Positions 1 to 9,380 of a DNA stretch of 64,000 bases are shown one piece after another. Position 1 is the stretch's first letter. Every line of letters starts with the position of its first letter. The notes beneath the pieces were generated by a model. That model was not told the origin of the DNA. It saw only the letters and a program-made list of their open reading frames with translations, and ran no database searches. The stretch is from Trypanosoma brucei gambiense DAL972 (taxonomy: Eukaryota; Euglenozoa; Kinetoplastea; Trypanosomatida; Trypanosomatidae). The stretch is taken from positions 248,001-312,000 of the forward strand of contig NC_026744.1 in NCBI RefSeq assembly GCF_000210295.1, written 5' to 3'. The position numbers and the translations under genes were made by a program.

Positions 1-220
1 GTGTTATAGCTTTTTGTAAAGCCAAACCAGACACAACATTTTTTATTTTATGTTTTTTTTTTGATCCATTTGTTTATGCTCAAAGTGAGTTGAATCCACT
101 TTTCCACTTTCCCCCATTTTCACTTGGCAGGCTGTGGAGTCTGGTGGTTCCAAATGGCCTATTTCGTGTGTGTGGGACTTATACCTCAATTAAAATAGAG
201 ATGTAAACATGCACATGCAC

Positions 221-250
221 ACACACGCATACCTATATATATGCGTGTGT
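221..250. repeat. short perfect inverted repeat (hairpin) in CA/TG-rich tract
   Basis: Bases 221-231 (acacacgcata) are the exact reverse complement of 240-250, giving an 11-bp stem around an 8-base TA-rich loop (232-239). It lies in alternating purine-pyrimidine sequence, so it may be only a property of a microsatellite rather than a functional hairpin. Confidence 0.5.
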
Positions 251-380
251 ACGTGTGTGTTCCCCTTGCTCCCGGGTGTTTTCACCGGTCACTTACTGTA
301 GGTACGTCGTTCATTCTCCTTCCCCCACCTTCTAGCGGTGGTAGTAATATTCGTTGCCTTCTCTTTCCCTTTTTTGAACA

Positions 381-424
381 TTGCTTTTTTTTTTTCTCAC
401 TGGTGTGGATGTGAATAACCGCAG
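381..424 (+). promoter_or_regulatory. candidate spliced-leader trans-splice acceptor for 448-2085
   Basis: A pyrimidine run (about 384-399, 12 or more consecutive T then CTC) is followed by no AG until the CAG at 422-424. This is the usual trypanosomatid arrangement of polypyrimidine tract and first downstream AG. It predicts a very short 5' UTR of about 23 nt before the ATG at 448. Confidence 0.6.
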
Positions 425-447
425 CAACACCTATCAGGGGGTGGAGT

Positions 448-2085
448 ATGACGAACAGAGAAAACACGTGGGTTCACGTTGGGGAATCGCCACTTTTTCA
501 GTTTCGCGTCAAGAATATTACCACCATCTCTTTCATACGTCTTCAATGTAGTCCACGTGACGATGTCCTTACCCCCTTGAAAGACAGTTGCATTACTCTC
601 TGGGCAAAATATTCCCCTTATGTGAGGACTGCGGATGGTGTGCTGTGTGATCTTCCCCCGTATGTTGTTGCATCTTTCAGATTCGACGAGACGGGCGAGG
701 CGGTTTCGTCGGCACTTGCGTGGGTGTTACAAGAGGGATCGGCTGTTACGATTTGTGTCGCAACTGACACGGGTGTCCCGGAGGTTCTGAGAGACGATGC
801 GCCGGAGAGGTCTGCTGCTGCGCCTTGGGCTGCGTCGTATGGGTTAGGATGTAACATCAGTGTTTCACTTTTTGGGACGGAAAAACTGAGGGACTACTAC
901 CTGTCATCTTGGAGGCCCCTGTTGGTCTACCGGTGGTTCGAGCTGAAGGATTGTGTTCGTGAGGCAACTATTCTACCATCGCGGTACAGGGGCTCGCTAA
1001 CGCCAAACAGTACTTTAAAGTTTCGTAAACGCCGTTTTCTACACGGTGGTGTGCGGGAGGCTAAATGCATTTCTTCATGTGGTAATTACGTGCTTTGGGC
1101 AGATGGAACCATGGGACCCGCTGGCGAGGTGGTTCCGTACTGGAGGCGATTTGCGCCAGCGAGGGTGGACAAGCGTGTTCGAGTGCGCGCCTTTCCTCAT
1201 CGTTTTGCTGACATTGTTGGTGAGGTGCCCTTCGGTTGCATGGTCGAAGCCATTGGCAAGAAGGTTGACCCCTCGACACGTGAGGAATACGTGTTGCTTG
1301 TCTTGGGGGTACTCCCAAACGCGGCGTCATTGGCTGAGGCGTATGAGTTAACATACATTGAAACTGGCAAGTGGATCTGGGGGTGGTCAAAAATTGCGAC
1401 GAGGAACGGCATGGTCTTGCTGGTAGAGGTTGGCGACACGTGCGGTGCCACCGCCGAAGGCCAAATGTGGGTTGAACACCTGCCGGAACCCGCGTTTTAC
1501 ACATCGGCTAGTGACGACCGCCGCGTCCGTATCCGTCGGGGACCGTCGTTACATGACGACGTCGTTGGGCATCTGGAGCGCAACGAGGTAAAACTAGCTG
1601 TCGCTTTGTGGCACCCCGTCGATGGAGCTATCTGCGGGGCGATCCCTTCGGAGGACGTAAATAACACAAATAGTGATCATGGAGCGGGACCAGGGGGTGA
1701 GAAAGTACCTCAGAGTGTTCTGCACCACTTTGTGGAGTGGGAAAGTGGGGGATTTTCGCTTTTGCGGAACAACGACCGTGTCTACCTCGTCGCCGTAGAA
1801 CTAAGAAAAGAACCGCGCCACTTTCCTGTTTGTCCTCGACCGGAGCCACAGTCTCCGGAAATCATATCCATTTCAAGAAAGCGGGCGCGAGCGGAGTCTC
1901 CCGTTAGTGAAGCAAGCGAAAAAGCAAAAGCAGATGCACCCAGCTCGCAGTTATGGAGCCCCTCAATGCTACCAGAAGCGGTTACTATGGGGCTGAAGTC
2001 CGGACGTGTGCGATTGGAGGATCTGCCAACCATTGAATCTGCCGGAGGATCATGTGGGTCATTATCTTCCTTTGAGGGTGACTAA
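448..2085 (+). CDS. conserved hypothetical protein with two SH3b-like stretches, 545 aa
   Basis: The ORF is complete, from ATG at 448 to TAA at 2083-2085, and begins just after a good trans-splice acceptor. I do not recognise it as a named protein. Two stretches resemble the beta-strand pattern of SH3b-like domains, with an R-V-R-[VI]-R start, a P-x-x-x-x-x-[IV]-[VI]-G-x-[VL] middle and a following hydrophobic strand: about residues 240-310 (KRVRVRAFPHRFADIVGEV) and 353-390 (RRVRIRRGPSLHDDVVGHL). The first ends in a W-x-W-G-W-S motif, which would suit a peptide or protein interaction role. The C-terminal 80 residues are Ser/Pro/Glu-rich and low complexity, with a basic RKRAR patch near residue 474 that could be a weak nuclear signal. 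No signal peptide or membrane segment is seen. It is on the same strand as the calpain-like genes but shows no sequence relation to them. Confidence 0.85.
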   Translation: MTNRENTWVHVGESPLFQFRVKNITTISFIRLQCSPRDDVLTPLKDSCITLWAKYSPYVRTADGVLCDLPPYVVASFRFDETGEAVSSALAWVLQEGSAVTICVATDTGVPEVLRDDAPERSAAAPWAASYGLGCNISVSLFGTEKLRDYYLSSWRPLLVYRWFELKDCVREATILPSRYRGSLTPNSTLKFRKRRFLHGGVREAKCISSCGNYVLWADGTMGPAGEVVPYWRRFAPARVDKRVRVRAFPHRFADIVGEVPFGCMVEAIGKKVDPSTREEYVLLVLGVLPNAASLAEAYELTYIETGKWIWGWSKIATRNGMVLLVEVGDTCGATAEGQMWVEHLPEPAFYTSASDDRRVRIRRGPSLHDDVVGHLERNEVKLAVALWHPVDGAICGAIPSEDVNNTNSDHGAGPGGEKVPQSVLHHFVEWESGGFSLLRNNDRVYLVAVELRKEPRHFPVCPRPEPQSPEIISISRKRARAESPVSEASEKAKADAPSSQLWSPSMLPEAVTMGLKSGRVRLEDLPTIESAGGSCGSLSSFEGD

Positions 2086-2468
2086 AGAAAAGGGTACACC
2101 CATAGGAGGGCTGCTTTAAGTAAATATTCGTAAAAGCACCTTGCTCATGCCCTTTCTTTTGGGAATTTTTTAATAAACATTTTTTTTTTTACAAGTTCTA
2201 ACTGCATCGTTACGCTGTGACCCAACAATCATCATCGGAAGGCGGATAAGTCGTACACTGCGTAGTGTGCAAAAACAAAACGAGAAAGAAGTAAAGTCAT
2301 TCAAAAATAGTTTAAAAAATTTGCATTATCTCATAGCCAGTCTCAATTTCACAAAAAAGAAAGTAAAGAAACAATTCAAGGGAATCAAAAAGAGAACGCA
2401 AGAAAATATAGAGACGATATTGACACGCAATACACTCGCAACGTCTTTGTGTGCGAGTCACCATAAAC
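2086..2468 (+). promoter_or_regulatory. intergenic region with candidate trans-splice acceptor for gene A
   Basis: This is noncoding. An 11-base T run (2180-2190) is followed at once by ACAAG, so AG at 2194-2195 is the likely spliced-leader addition site, giving a 5' UTR of about 273 nt. The last 30 or so bases (2439-2468) are almost identical to 33954-33983 upstream of gene C, so homology between the two genes starts just before the ATG. A longer frame beginning at GTG 2451 was not used, because the first in-frame ATG is at 2469. Confidence 0.6.
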
Positions 2469-5400
2469 ATGGCGTGTCAAGAGGTAAATAGTGAAGTTCC
2501 TGACAGCGATGTAGTTTTCCATGACACCATTTTTATGAGAAACAACAAACACGTCTCGGAGCAATGGATTCGTATTGGCGAATTGTACCCCAATGGTGCG
2601 AAGGAATCATTGCTCCCGGAGACGTTTGCACGCGAACAGTTCGGACAAGGAAGTCACTATGAGTGCTTCATGCTTTCTGCCCTCGCCACTTTAGTAAAAT
2701 TCCCCGACATCATTCGGAACTGCTTCGTGTCGAGGAATGTGCGGCGTGACGGGAGGTACACGTTTCAGTTCTTTCGTGACAAGGAATGGGTGAAGGTTGA
2801 AATTGATGACTCTGTTATGCTTGAGGATGATGAAGTTTTGTTCATCCGATCACCCACTAGTCATTGGTGGCCGCTACTGTTTGAGAAGGCTTATGCGAAA
2901 TTCTACACCAGCTACGACAATTTGGAGGGTTGTACCTTACAGGAGGCGTACCATGACTTAACTGGCAACCCCGTGCTCAACATCCCCATGGACGCGAGGC
3001 TTGCCAAGGCTGCAGGTGTGGATGTGACTGGAGGTCAGTATTGGCTTGACCTCGCACAGAAGCTGCAATCCGGCCAGTTTGTTGGTTCGCTGCTGACGAG
3101 GGAAACGGACCTTGAGTCGATGGGTTTGCAGAGTGAGCAACAATACGGGATACTAGAGATTTTTTCGCTAACTGGGACATCATCTGTAAGCGACATTGTG
3201 ATTCACCTATACAACCCATTCGAGGACGAGGAATTCACGTACAAAGGCCCGCTGAACAGTAAGGACACGGAGTGGACCCCCAAACTCCGTGAAAAGTATA
3301 ACGTGGATGATACGCACTCCATATTTCTTCCGCTACACGTTGCCCTGAAGATCGTAAATTCGGTGCAACTTTGCTACATATCCCCTATTGATGGTGACGC
3401 GACGTATTTTGATGATGAGTGGAAGGGTGAAACTGCGGGAGGGAACCCCACGAGTGTAACATGGCGCAAGAACCCCCTATACTGCGTCAGGAACGCTGGG
3501 ATCAACCCCGTGGAACTGGTTGTCGTGATTAAGCAGAAGGATCAACGTCATCTTTGGACATCAGAAGATGATGAACTGATGTACAAAAGGTGTGGCATTG
3601 TTGTTGTTCAGAGCACCACAGTCACACAAATACCGACATATTTTGTAACAGGGAACAATCACAAAGCAATACACAAGAGTTTGTTCCTAAACTCTCGTGA
3701 AGTGTCCAGTTTCGTTCGGATACCACCTAATTCCTTGTGCTACCTTGTACCTTCTTGCATGAAGAAGGGAGCGGAGAGTGCATTTACGCTCGCACTGTAC
3801 CGGATGAAGCACCAAAATTATACGGAGTTCAATGTTAGTCGACTTGCTCTGCCGAAATTGCTGTGGCACAATCCTATCCAAGAGAAACTCCAACTTCAAA
3901 TGTTCACAAAGGATAGAAGGGATTTTTACGTCGATATACCCACTGACATTCACATTTTGATGCATCAAGAAAAACCGTTTGTAAGTGAGAAGACCGGTGG
4001 TGATGCTATGGTTCAGGATTACGTTGGTGTCTACCTTTATGATGACACGGACCGTAAGATTGGAGGTGTGCACGCTGCGACGAACTTCAGGGAAACAAGT
4101 GTCTTGCATCGCCTTCCTCGTAGTGGTCGTTATGCTATTTCAATTACGTGTCCCCGGGCAAGTGGTGAAGTACCCATTGCTCTCACAATTGTTGGTTCTC
4201 CTGATGCTAATGTTCGTATTGTTGAGGCTCCTGATGATGCCTCCATGTTTGATGATGAGGATGATATTGCAGAGGGTGATGAGGATGCTACTGTTTCTAA
4301 TCCCATTGACTACATTCCTGTTGCTGGTGGAGGGCAGGTGCTCACTGAGGTACCCGATAGTACGGTCCCATTTGAAGATAAACGTTTCATGGTTGATAAT
4401 AAGATTATGACGAATGAACCGTGGATCCACATTGGTGACCTTTATCCTGAGGGAAAGACGCGCTCACTTTTGCCGGAGCGTCTGAGTCGTGAGCAGTTTG
4501 AGCAGGGTGAACACTTCGAGTGCTGTTGTCTGACCGCTTTTGCAGCGCTGGTGGAGCACCACCCCAACGTAATTCGTGACGCGTTTGTGACGAAGGCTGT
4601 ACGACGTGACGGACGGTACACGTTCCGGTTCCACCGCTACGGTCAGTGGGTGAAGGTGGAGATTGATGATCGTATTCCCCTTCTTGGTGGGAAAACTTTA
4701 TTCTGTCGATCATCTGATGGTTATTGGTGGCCACTACTACTAGAGAAGGCGTATGCTAAGTTCTACACACTATACCAAAATATTGAGGGATGTACGCTGC
4801 GGGAACTGTTTTACGACCTAACAGGGCTTCCTGTGCTTAGCATTCCGATGGAGTTGAAACTCGCGAAGGCTGTACTGTGTGATGTTGATGATGTGAGTTT
4901 TTGGGTTGAGCTCAGTGAGGGTCTGAAGGATTGTGCGTGTGCTGCCGTTGCACGCCCCGGTTTCGATGACACCCTTGGTTTGTCCAATGGGCAAGAGTAC
5001 GCTGTCCTTGATGTGGTATCGTTAACGGATGGTGAGGCCTCTTCCATATCTGATCTTGTTGTAAAACTTCATAATCCGTTTCTGGAGACTGAGTACAAAG
5101 GCCCTATGAATGCAAGCGATGCTGCGTGGTCGTCTGAGCTGCGTACCCGTCTATGTCCGGAGCGACGGGATACTATCTACATTCCCGTGGAAGTTTTCTG
5201 CAATGCATTTCTCACTGTGGAGAAAGTTATGGTGCGTGGTCTTATTGTTCCCGGGTGGCAATTCAACAGTGAATGGGGTGAGGGCACGAACGGTGGCAAT
5301 CCAACACTTGTGACGTGGCGTGAGAACCCCATTTACGTTGTGCAGAACACTGCGGATACCCCGTTACAGATTATTGCAATGATTGGGCAACCTGATCAGC

Positions 5401-8080
5401 GTCGCGTGCTACACCTTCTCCCCGAGCAAGAGGTAAACTATGTTCAATGTGGGTTGTCGCTTGCCAAGAGTATTAAGGGTGAATCGATCCCGACATACTT
5501 GCTGACACCCAATAGTCATGTTTTGATTCATAAGGGCCGTTTCTTTTCTTACCGTGAAGTAGCTGATGTTATTGTTGTTCCGGGGAATAGCCTCACTTTT
5601 CTCGTTCCAAGCGCGATGTTTCGTGACAAAACGAAGTTTCTTCTCTCGTACTGGTACTTTAGTGCGAACGACAGGAACAGTGTTACAATTGAGCGTCTTA
5701 ATTTGGGTGTTGCGCGGCATCTTCCAGCCATTGCCCATCTCACTGTCAAAGAGAGGGTGAGGGAGCAAGTGGATTTTATTGTCAATGTTCCCACTGACGT
5801 TCATATCCTTCTTCGTCAAGAAAAACCCTGCCACGGTGACAGTGTTTCAAATGCCTTGACAGATGATTTTCTTGCCATGTATTTGTATAATTCTGAAGAT
5901 GATCAACTCAGTGGTGTTGTGACCGCGACCAACTACAGGGAGATGGGAATAGTTCATCACCTCTCCGAAGGGGGGAGATATGTAATTTACGTTGTTTGCC
6001 CTCGTGCTGAGGGTGAGGTTCCTTTGAGAATAGAAATTGTCGCTATGCAGTCGGCCCAGGTTCGCACAGTGGAAGCATTACCCTTGTGCAAATCAATCTT
6101 GCAGGTGGAAAAAGAGCTAAAGCTGAGTACCGGGTCCTTGCCATACTCACCACTCCTTATAAGCGAAGGGGATCTCAAAAATTTCTCGGGGCGACTATCG
6201 GACAACTCTATGCGGTTGGAGAGTTCCAGTGACCCTGACTTATCTTTCCTTGGAGCCGAGGTGGAAGGAATTCCCACCCTGGATCTCACTCTGATGAGCG
6301 ACTCTTCATTTTCTGAGATGGCACGTGAGCGCATGCAATTAAAGCGGGATCCCATTGCTAATGCGAGTCGTTTGGCTGAGGTTGAAGATAGTATGGTGGC
6401 ACGTGCGAATGCTATTGCCAAGGAGATGCATTTGAGAGAGCGGCGATATCTGAACCCTGAGCCTGAGGGTGTCCCCCTTGAGTTGCTTCCTTTAAACGAG
6501 GACGAAGTTGTGAGTGAGAAGGAGGACCGCCTCCGTGCGCTGAATCGTAAGGAGCGAAAAGACGAGAAACTGTTACGGAGTCTTGAGGACGTGATAGCGG
6601 ACCGTGTACACGAGATCGCGAGGGAGCTGAAGGTGAGTGAACGTGATCTGTTCCTTGATCCCACTCCAGGAGGTTTCCCTGTAGCGCAGCTTTCGCTGGA
6701 CGAAGACGATGTGTTTCATTCACTCGAAGTGGAGCGACTGCAACTGCGACTGCGTCAGGATTCCCTTGCTAGCAAAGAAAGAATTGCTGAACTGGAACAC
6801 ATGATGAATTGTAGGACTACGGAGCTCATCGACAAAATGAAAGAAGAGATTAGGAAGTTTCTTGACCCCACCCCACTAGGAATACCACTTGAAGAACTAA
6901 AACTGGACGAACACGACAATTATGTTGCAAAAGAGATAAGCCTAATTGGAATGATAAGAAAAGGGAAAAAAGAATCACAGGAAGCAATTTCAATTCGGGA
7001 ACAGTTACTTCAAATAGAATACGCTGTTGGCAAGGAACACTTAAACAACTTTAGGATACAGTACCTCGGAGACGACATTGAGGGTCGCCAACCGCACGAA
7101 TTAAACTTAGAAGAAGAAACTTATATGCAGATGGAGAGAAAATTGATTGAATACTACAACAGTAATCAACGTAACAGCGAAGAAGCGCAGAAAATAAGAG
7201 TAAATCTACATCACAAAGCTACAAAAGCATCAAAACATTTAAATCGATCCGAGAGAAAAAACTACATTAAGAGAGACAGACTCGAGATTTCAATATCAAA
7301 CATTCCGCTTGATGACAACGAACAGTTCACAACATTAGAAGCGGAACGAATAAGAAAAAAAAGAAATAAAAAAAATTCAGAGGTTGAACAAATAGAAATG
7401 GAACTCAACAATATAGCACAACAGCTTGCTAAACTGAAAGCATCCGATAGCCGCAGCTTCCTTGATCCTATGCCAGAAGGAGTGCCACTAAGTGAGCTAG
7501 GATTGGATAAGGATGAGAAGTTCAGCACCATGGAAGAGGAGCGTCGTAAGCTTATTGCTGAGGATCGTGAAGGTAATGCTGCACGCATTGCTGAATTAGA
7601 AGCTGCAATGAACGAGCATTCACATGAGCTTGCTAAACTGAAAGCATCCGATAGCCGCAGCTTCCTTGATCCTATGCCAGAAGGAGTGCCACTAAGTGAG
7701 CTAGGATTGGATAAGGATGAGAAGTTCAGCACCATGGAAGAGGAGCGTCGTAAGCTTATTGCTGAGGATCGTGAAGGTAATGCTGCACGCATTGCTGAAT
7801 TAGAAGTTGCAATGAACGAGCATTCACATGAGCTTGCTAAACTGAAAGCATCCGATAGCCGCAGCTTCCTTGATCCTATGCCAGAAGGAGTGCCGCTAAG
7901 TGAGCTAGGATTGGATAAGGATGAGAAGTTCAGCACCATGGAAGAGGAGCGTCGTAAGCTTATTGCTGAGGATCGTGAAGGTAATGCTGCACGCATTGCT
8001 GAATTAGAAGTTGCAATGAACGAGCATTCACATGAGCTTGCTAAACTGAAAGCATCCGATAGCCGCAGCTCCTTGATCCT
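2469..8080 (+). CDS. calpain-like/GM6-repeat giant protein, gene A, N-terminal part up to assembly gap
   Basis: The start is ATG 2469 (MACQEVNSEV), matching gene C. Two tandem calpain domain II/III-like modules follow, at about residues 15-590 and 624-1205, joined by an acidic Asp/Glu-rich linker (about 588-612). Module 1 shows the calpain landmarks: an EC-F-M-L-S-A-L catalytic-Cys motif (Cys66), a WWPLLFEKAYAKFYTSY helix, a YNPF Asn motif (Asn249) and a domain III-like TAGGNP...W..NP.Y motif. The catalytic His position is Gln224, so protease activity is unlikely. Six diverged repeats of about 68 aa (6229-7427) lead into three complete GM6 units and the start of a fourth before the N gap. Kinetoplastid calpain-related proteins commonly lack triad residues, and GM6 proteins are cytoskeletal. 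I infer a structural, microtubule- or flagellum-associated role. The gene continues at 8397-12098. One T is missing just before the gap (around 8070). Confidence 0.85.
6229..7427 (+). repeat. six diverged ~68-aa rod repeats in gene A, the last three A-rich
   Basis: These units carry the family hallmark, roughly [FY]-L-[DN]-x-x-P-x-G-[VI]-P-[LI]-x-x-L-x-L-D-x-D, followed by a Lys/Glu/Arg-rich helix ending in [MI]-N-x-R-x-x-E-[LI]-A. The first three (6229 to about 6766) are nearly identical at the nucleotide level to gene B 18668-19205. From about 6770 the sequence becomes strikingly A-rich, with Lys/Asn/Glu-rich codons, and has no near-identical copy in gene B. The whole block recurs in gene C at 37738-38936. 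Confidence 0.85.
7428..8080 (+). repeat. GM6 68-aa tandem repeat, 3 full units plus a fragment (gene A, left of gap)
   Basis: Unit starts fall exactly 204 bp apart at 7428, 7632, 7836 and 8040, each beginning with the codons for A-K-L-K-A-S-D-S-R-S. The fourth unit runs into the N gap after 41 bases. The first two units match the first two units of the gene C array. Confidence 0.95.
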
Positions 8081-8180
8081 NNNNNNNNNNNNNNNNNNNN
8101 NNNNNNNNNNNNNNNNNNNNNNNNNNNNNNNNNNNNNNNNNNNNNNNNNNNNNNNNNNNNNNNNNNNNNNNNNNNNNNNN
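8081..8180. other. assembly gap of 100 N
   Basis: Exactly 100 N inside a near-identical 204-bp tandem array. The round number suggests a placeholder of unknown true length. More GM6 units are probably missing here. Confidence 0.98.
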
Positions 8181-8396
8181 TTCCTTGATTCTTTGCCCGG
8201 AAGGAGGTCCCCCTAGTTGGTCTTGATTTGGTTAAGGATGAGAAATTCCCCCCCCCCGGGAGAGGAGCTTCTTAAGCCTTATGCTTGAGGATTGTGGAAG
8301 TTAATCAACCACGCCTTGCTGAACTGGAAGTGGCAATGACGGGGCCTTTCCCATAGCTTGGTTAAACTGAAAGCTTCCTATAGCCGCAGTTTCTGA
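8181..8396 (+). other. poor-quality GM6 unit(s) beside the gap
   Basis: The sequence is recognisable as a GM6 unit but full of substitutions and indels, including a run of 10 or so C around 8248-8258 and an in-frame TGA at 8394-8396. Clean repeat resumes immediately afterwards in the same frame. Damage limited to about 215 bp against an N gap looks like the low-quality end of a read, not a real pseudogene lesion. Confidence 0.75.
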
Positions 8397-9380
8397 ATTC
8401 CTATGCCGGAGGGAGTCCCACTAAGTGAGCTGGAATTGAATAGGGATGAGAAGTTCAGCACCATGGAAGAGGAGCGTCGTAAGCTCATTGCTGAGGATCG
8501 TGAAGGTAATGCTGCACGCATCGCTGAACTAGAAGTTGCAATGAACGAGCATTCACATGAGCTTGCTAAACTGAAAGCGTCATATAGCCGCAGCTTCCTT
8601 GATCCTATGCCAGAAGGAGTGCCACTAAGTGAGCTTGAATTGGATAAGGATGAGAAGTTCAGCACCATGGAAGAGGAGCGTCGTAAGCTCATTGCTGAGG
8701 ATCGTGAAGGTAATGCTGCACGCATCGCTGAACTAGAAGTTGCAATGAACGAGCATTCACATGAGCTTGCTAAACTGAAAGCGTCATATAGCCGCAGCTT
8801 CCTTGATCCTATGCCAGAAGGAGTGCCACTAAGTGAGCTTGAATTGGATAAGGATGAGAAGTTCAGCACCATGGAAGAGGAGCGTCGTAAGCTCATTGCT
8901 GAGGATCGTGAAGGTAATGCAACACGCATTGGTCGCTTGGAAAGGAAAATGGGGAGGCGTGTTGATAAGCTGGCTAAACTGAAAGCGTCATATAGCCGCA
9001 GCTTCCTTGATCCTATGCCAGAAGGAGTGCCACTAAGTGAGCTTGAATTGGATAAGGATGAGAAGTTCAGCACCATGGAAGAGGAGCGTCGTAAGCTCAT
9101 TGCTGAGGATCGTGAAGGTAATGCTGCACGCATCGCTGAACTAGAAGTTGCAATGAACGAGCATTCACATGAGCTTGCTAAACTGAAAGCGTCATATAGC
9201 CGCAGCTTCCTTGATCCTATGCCAGAAGGAGTGCCACTAAGTGAGCTTGAATTGGACAAGGATGAGAAGTTCAGCACCATGGAAGAGGAGCGTCGTAAGC
9301 TCATTGCTGAGGATCGTGAAGGTAATGCAACACGCATTGCTGAATTAGAAGAGTGTATGAGTGCTCTAGTTCGGAATTTG
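8361..9380 (+). repeat. GM6 68-aa tandem repeat, right of gap (gene A)
   Basis: Units start at 8361 (partly damaged), 8565, 8769, 8973 and 9177, with a strict 204-bp period. All intact units use the Y/E variant (KASYSRS, SELEL) and the codon CTC in KLI. The unit starting at 8769 ends with a distinctive variant tail, GRLERKMGRRVDKL (about 8929-8972), which also occurs once in gene C. The last unit changes into diverged repeat after about 9345. Confidence 0.92.

Larger units (their letters stand above)
1..447. other. noncoding region upstream of first gene
   Basis: No convincing coding sequence was found on either strand. The stretch contains T-rich tracts (about 40-61), a CA/TA/GT-rich simple-sequence patch (about 208-260) and, next to the first gene, a polypyrimidine tract with an AG acceptor. 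It is probably the 3' UTR or intergenic tail of an upstream gene plus the 5' UTR of the 448-2085 gene. Confidence 0.6.

Noticed and set aside
2451..2468. Upstream GTG start for gene A (and TTG 33912 for gene C)
   Set aside because: Trypanosome nuclear genes start at ATG. The shared ATG at 2469 and 33984 gives the same MACQEV N-terminus in both genes.
8181..8396. Pseudogene lesion in gene A (stop codons, C run, indels)
   Set aside because: Damage is confined to sequence touching the N gap and clean repeat resumes in frame. Read-end errors explain it better.
7262..9337. Minus-strand Ser-rich ORFs opposite gene A repeats
   Set aside because: Same repeat shadow as in gene C.
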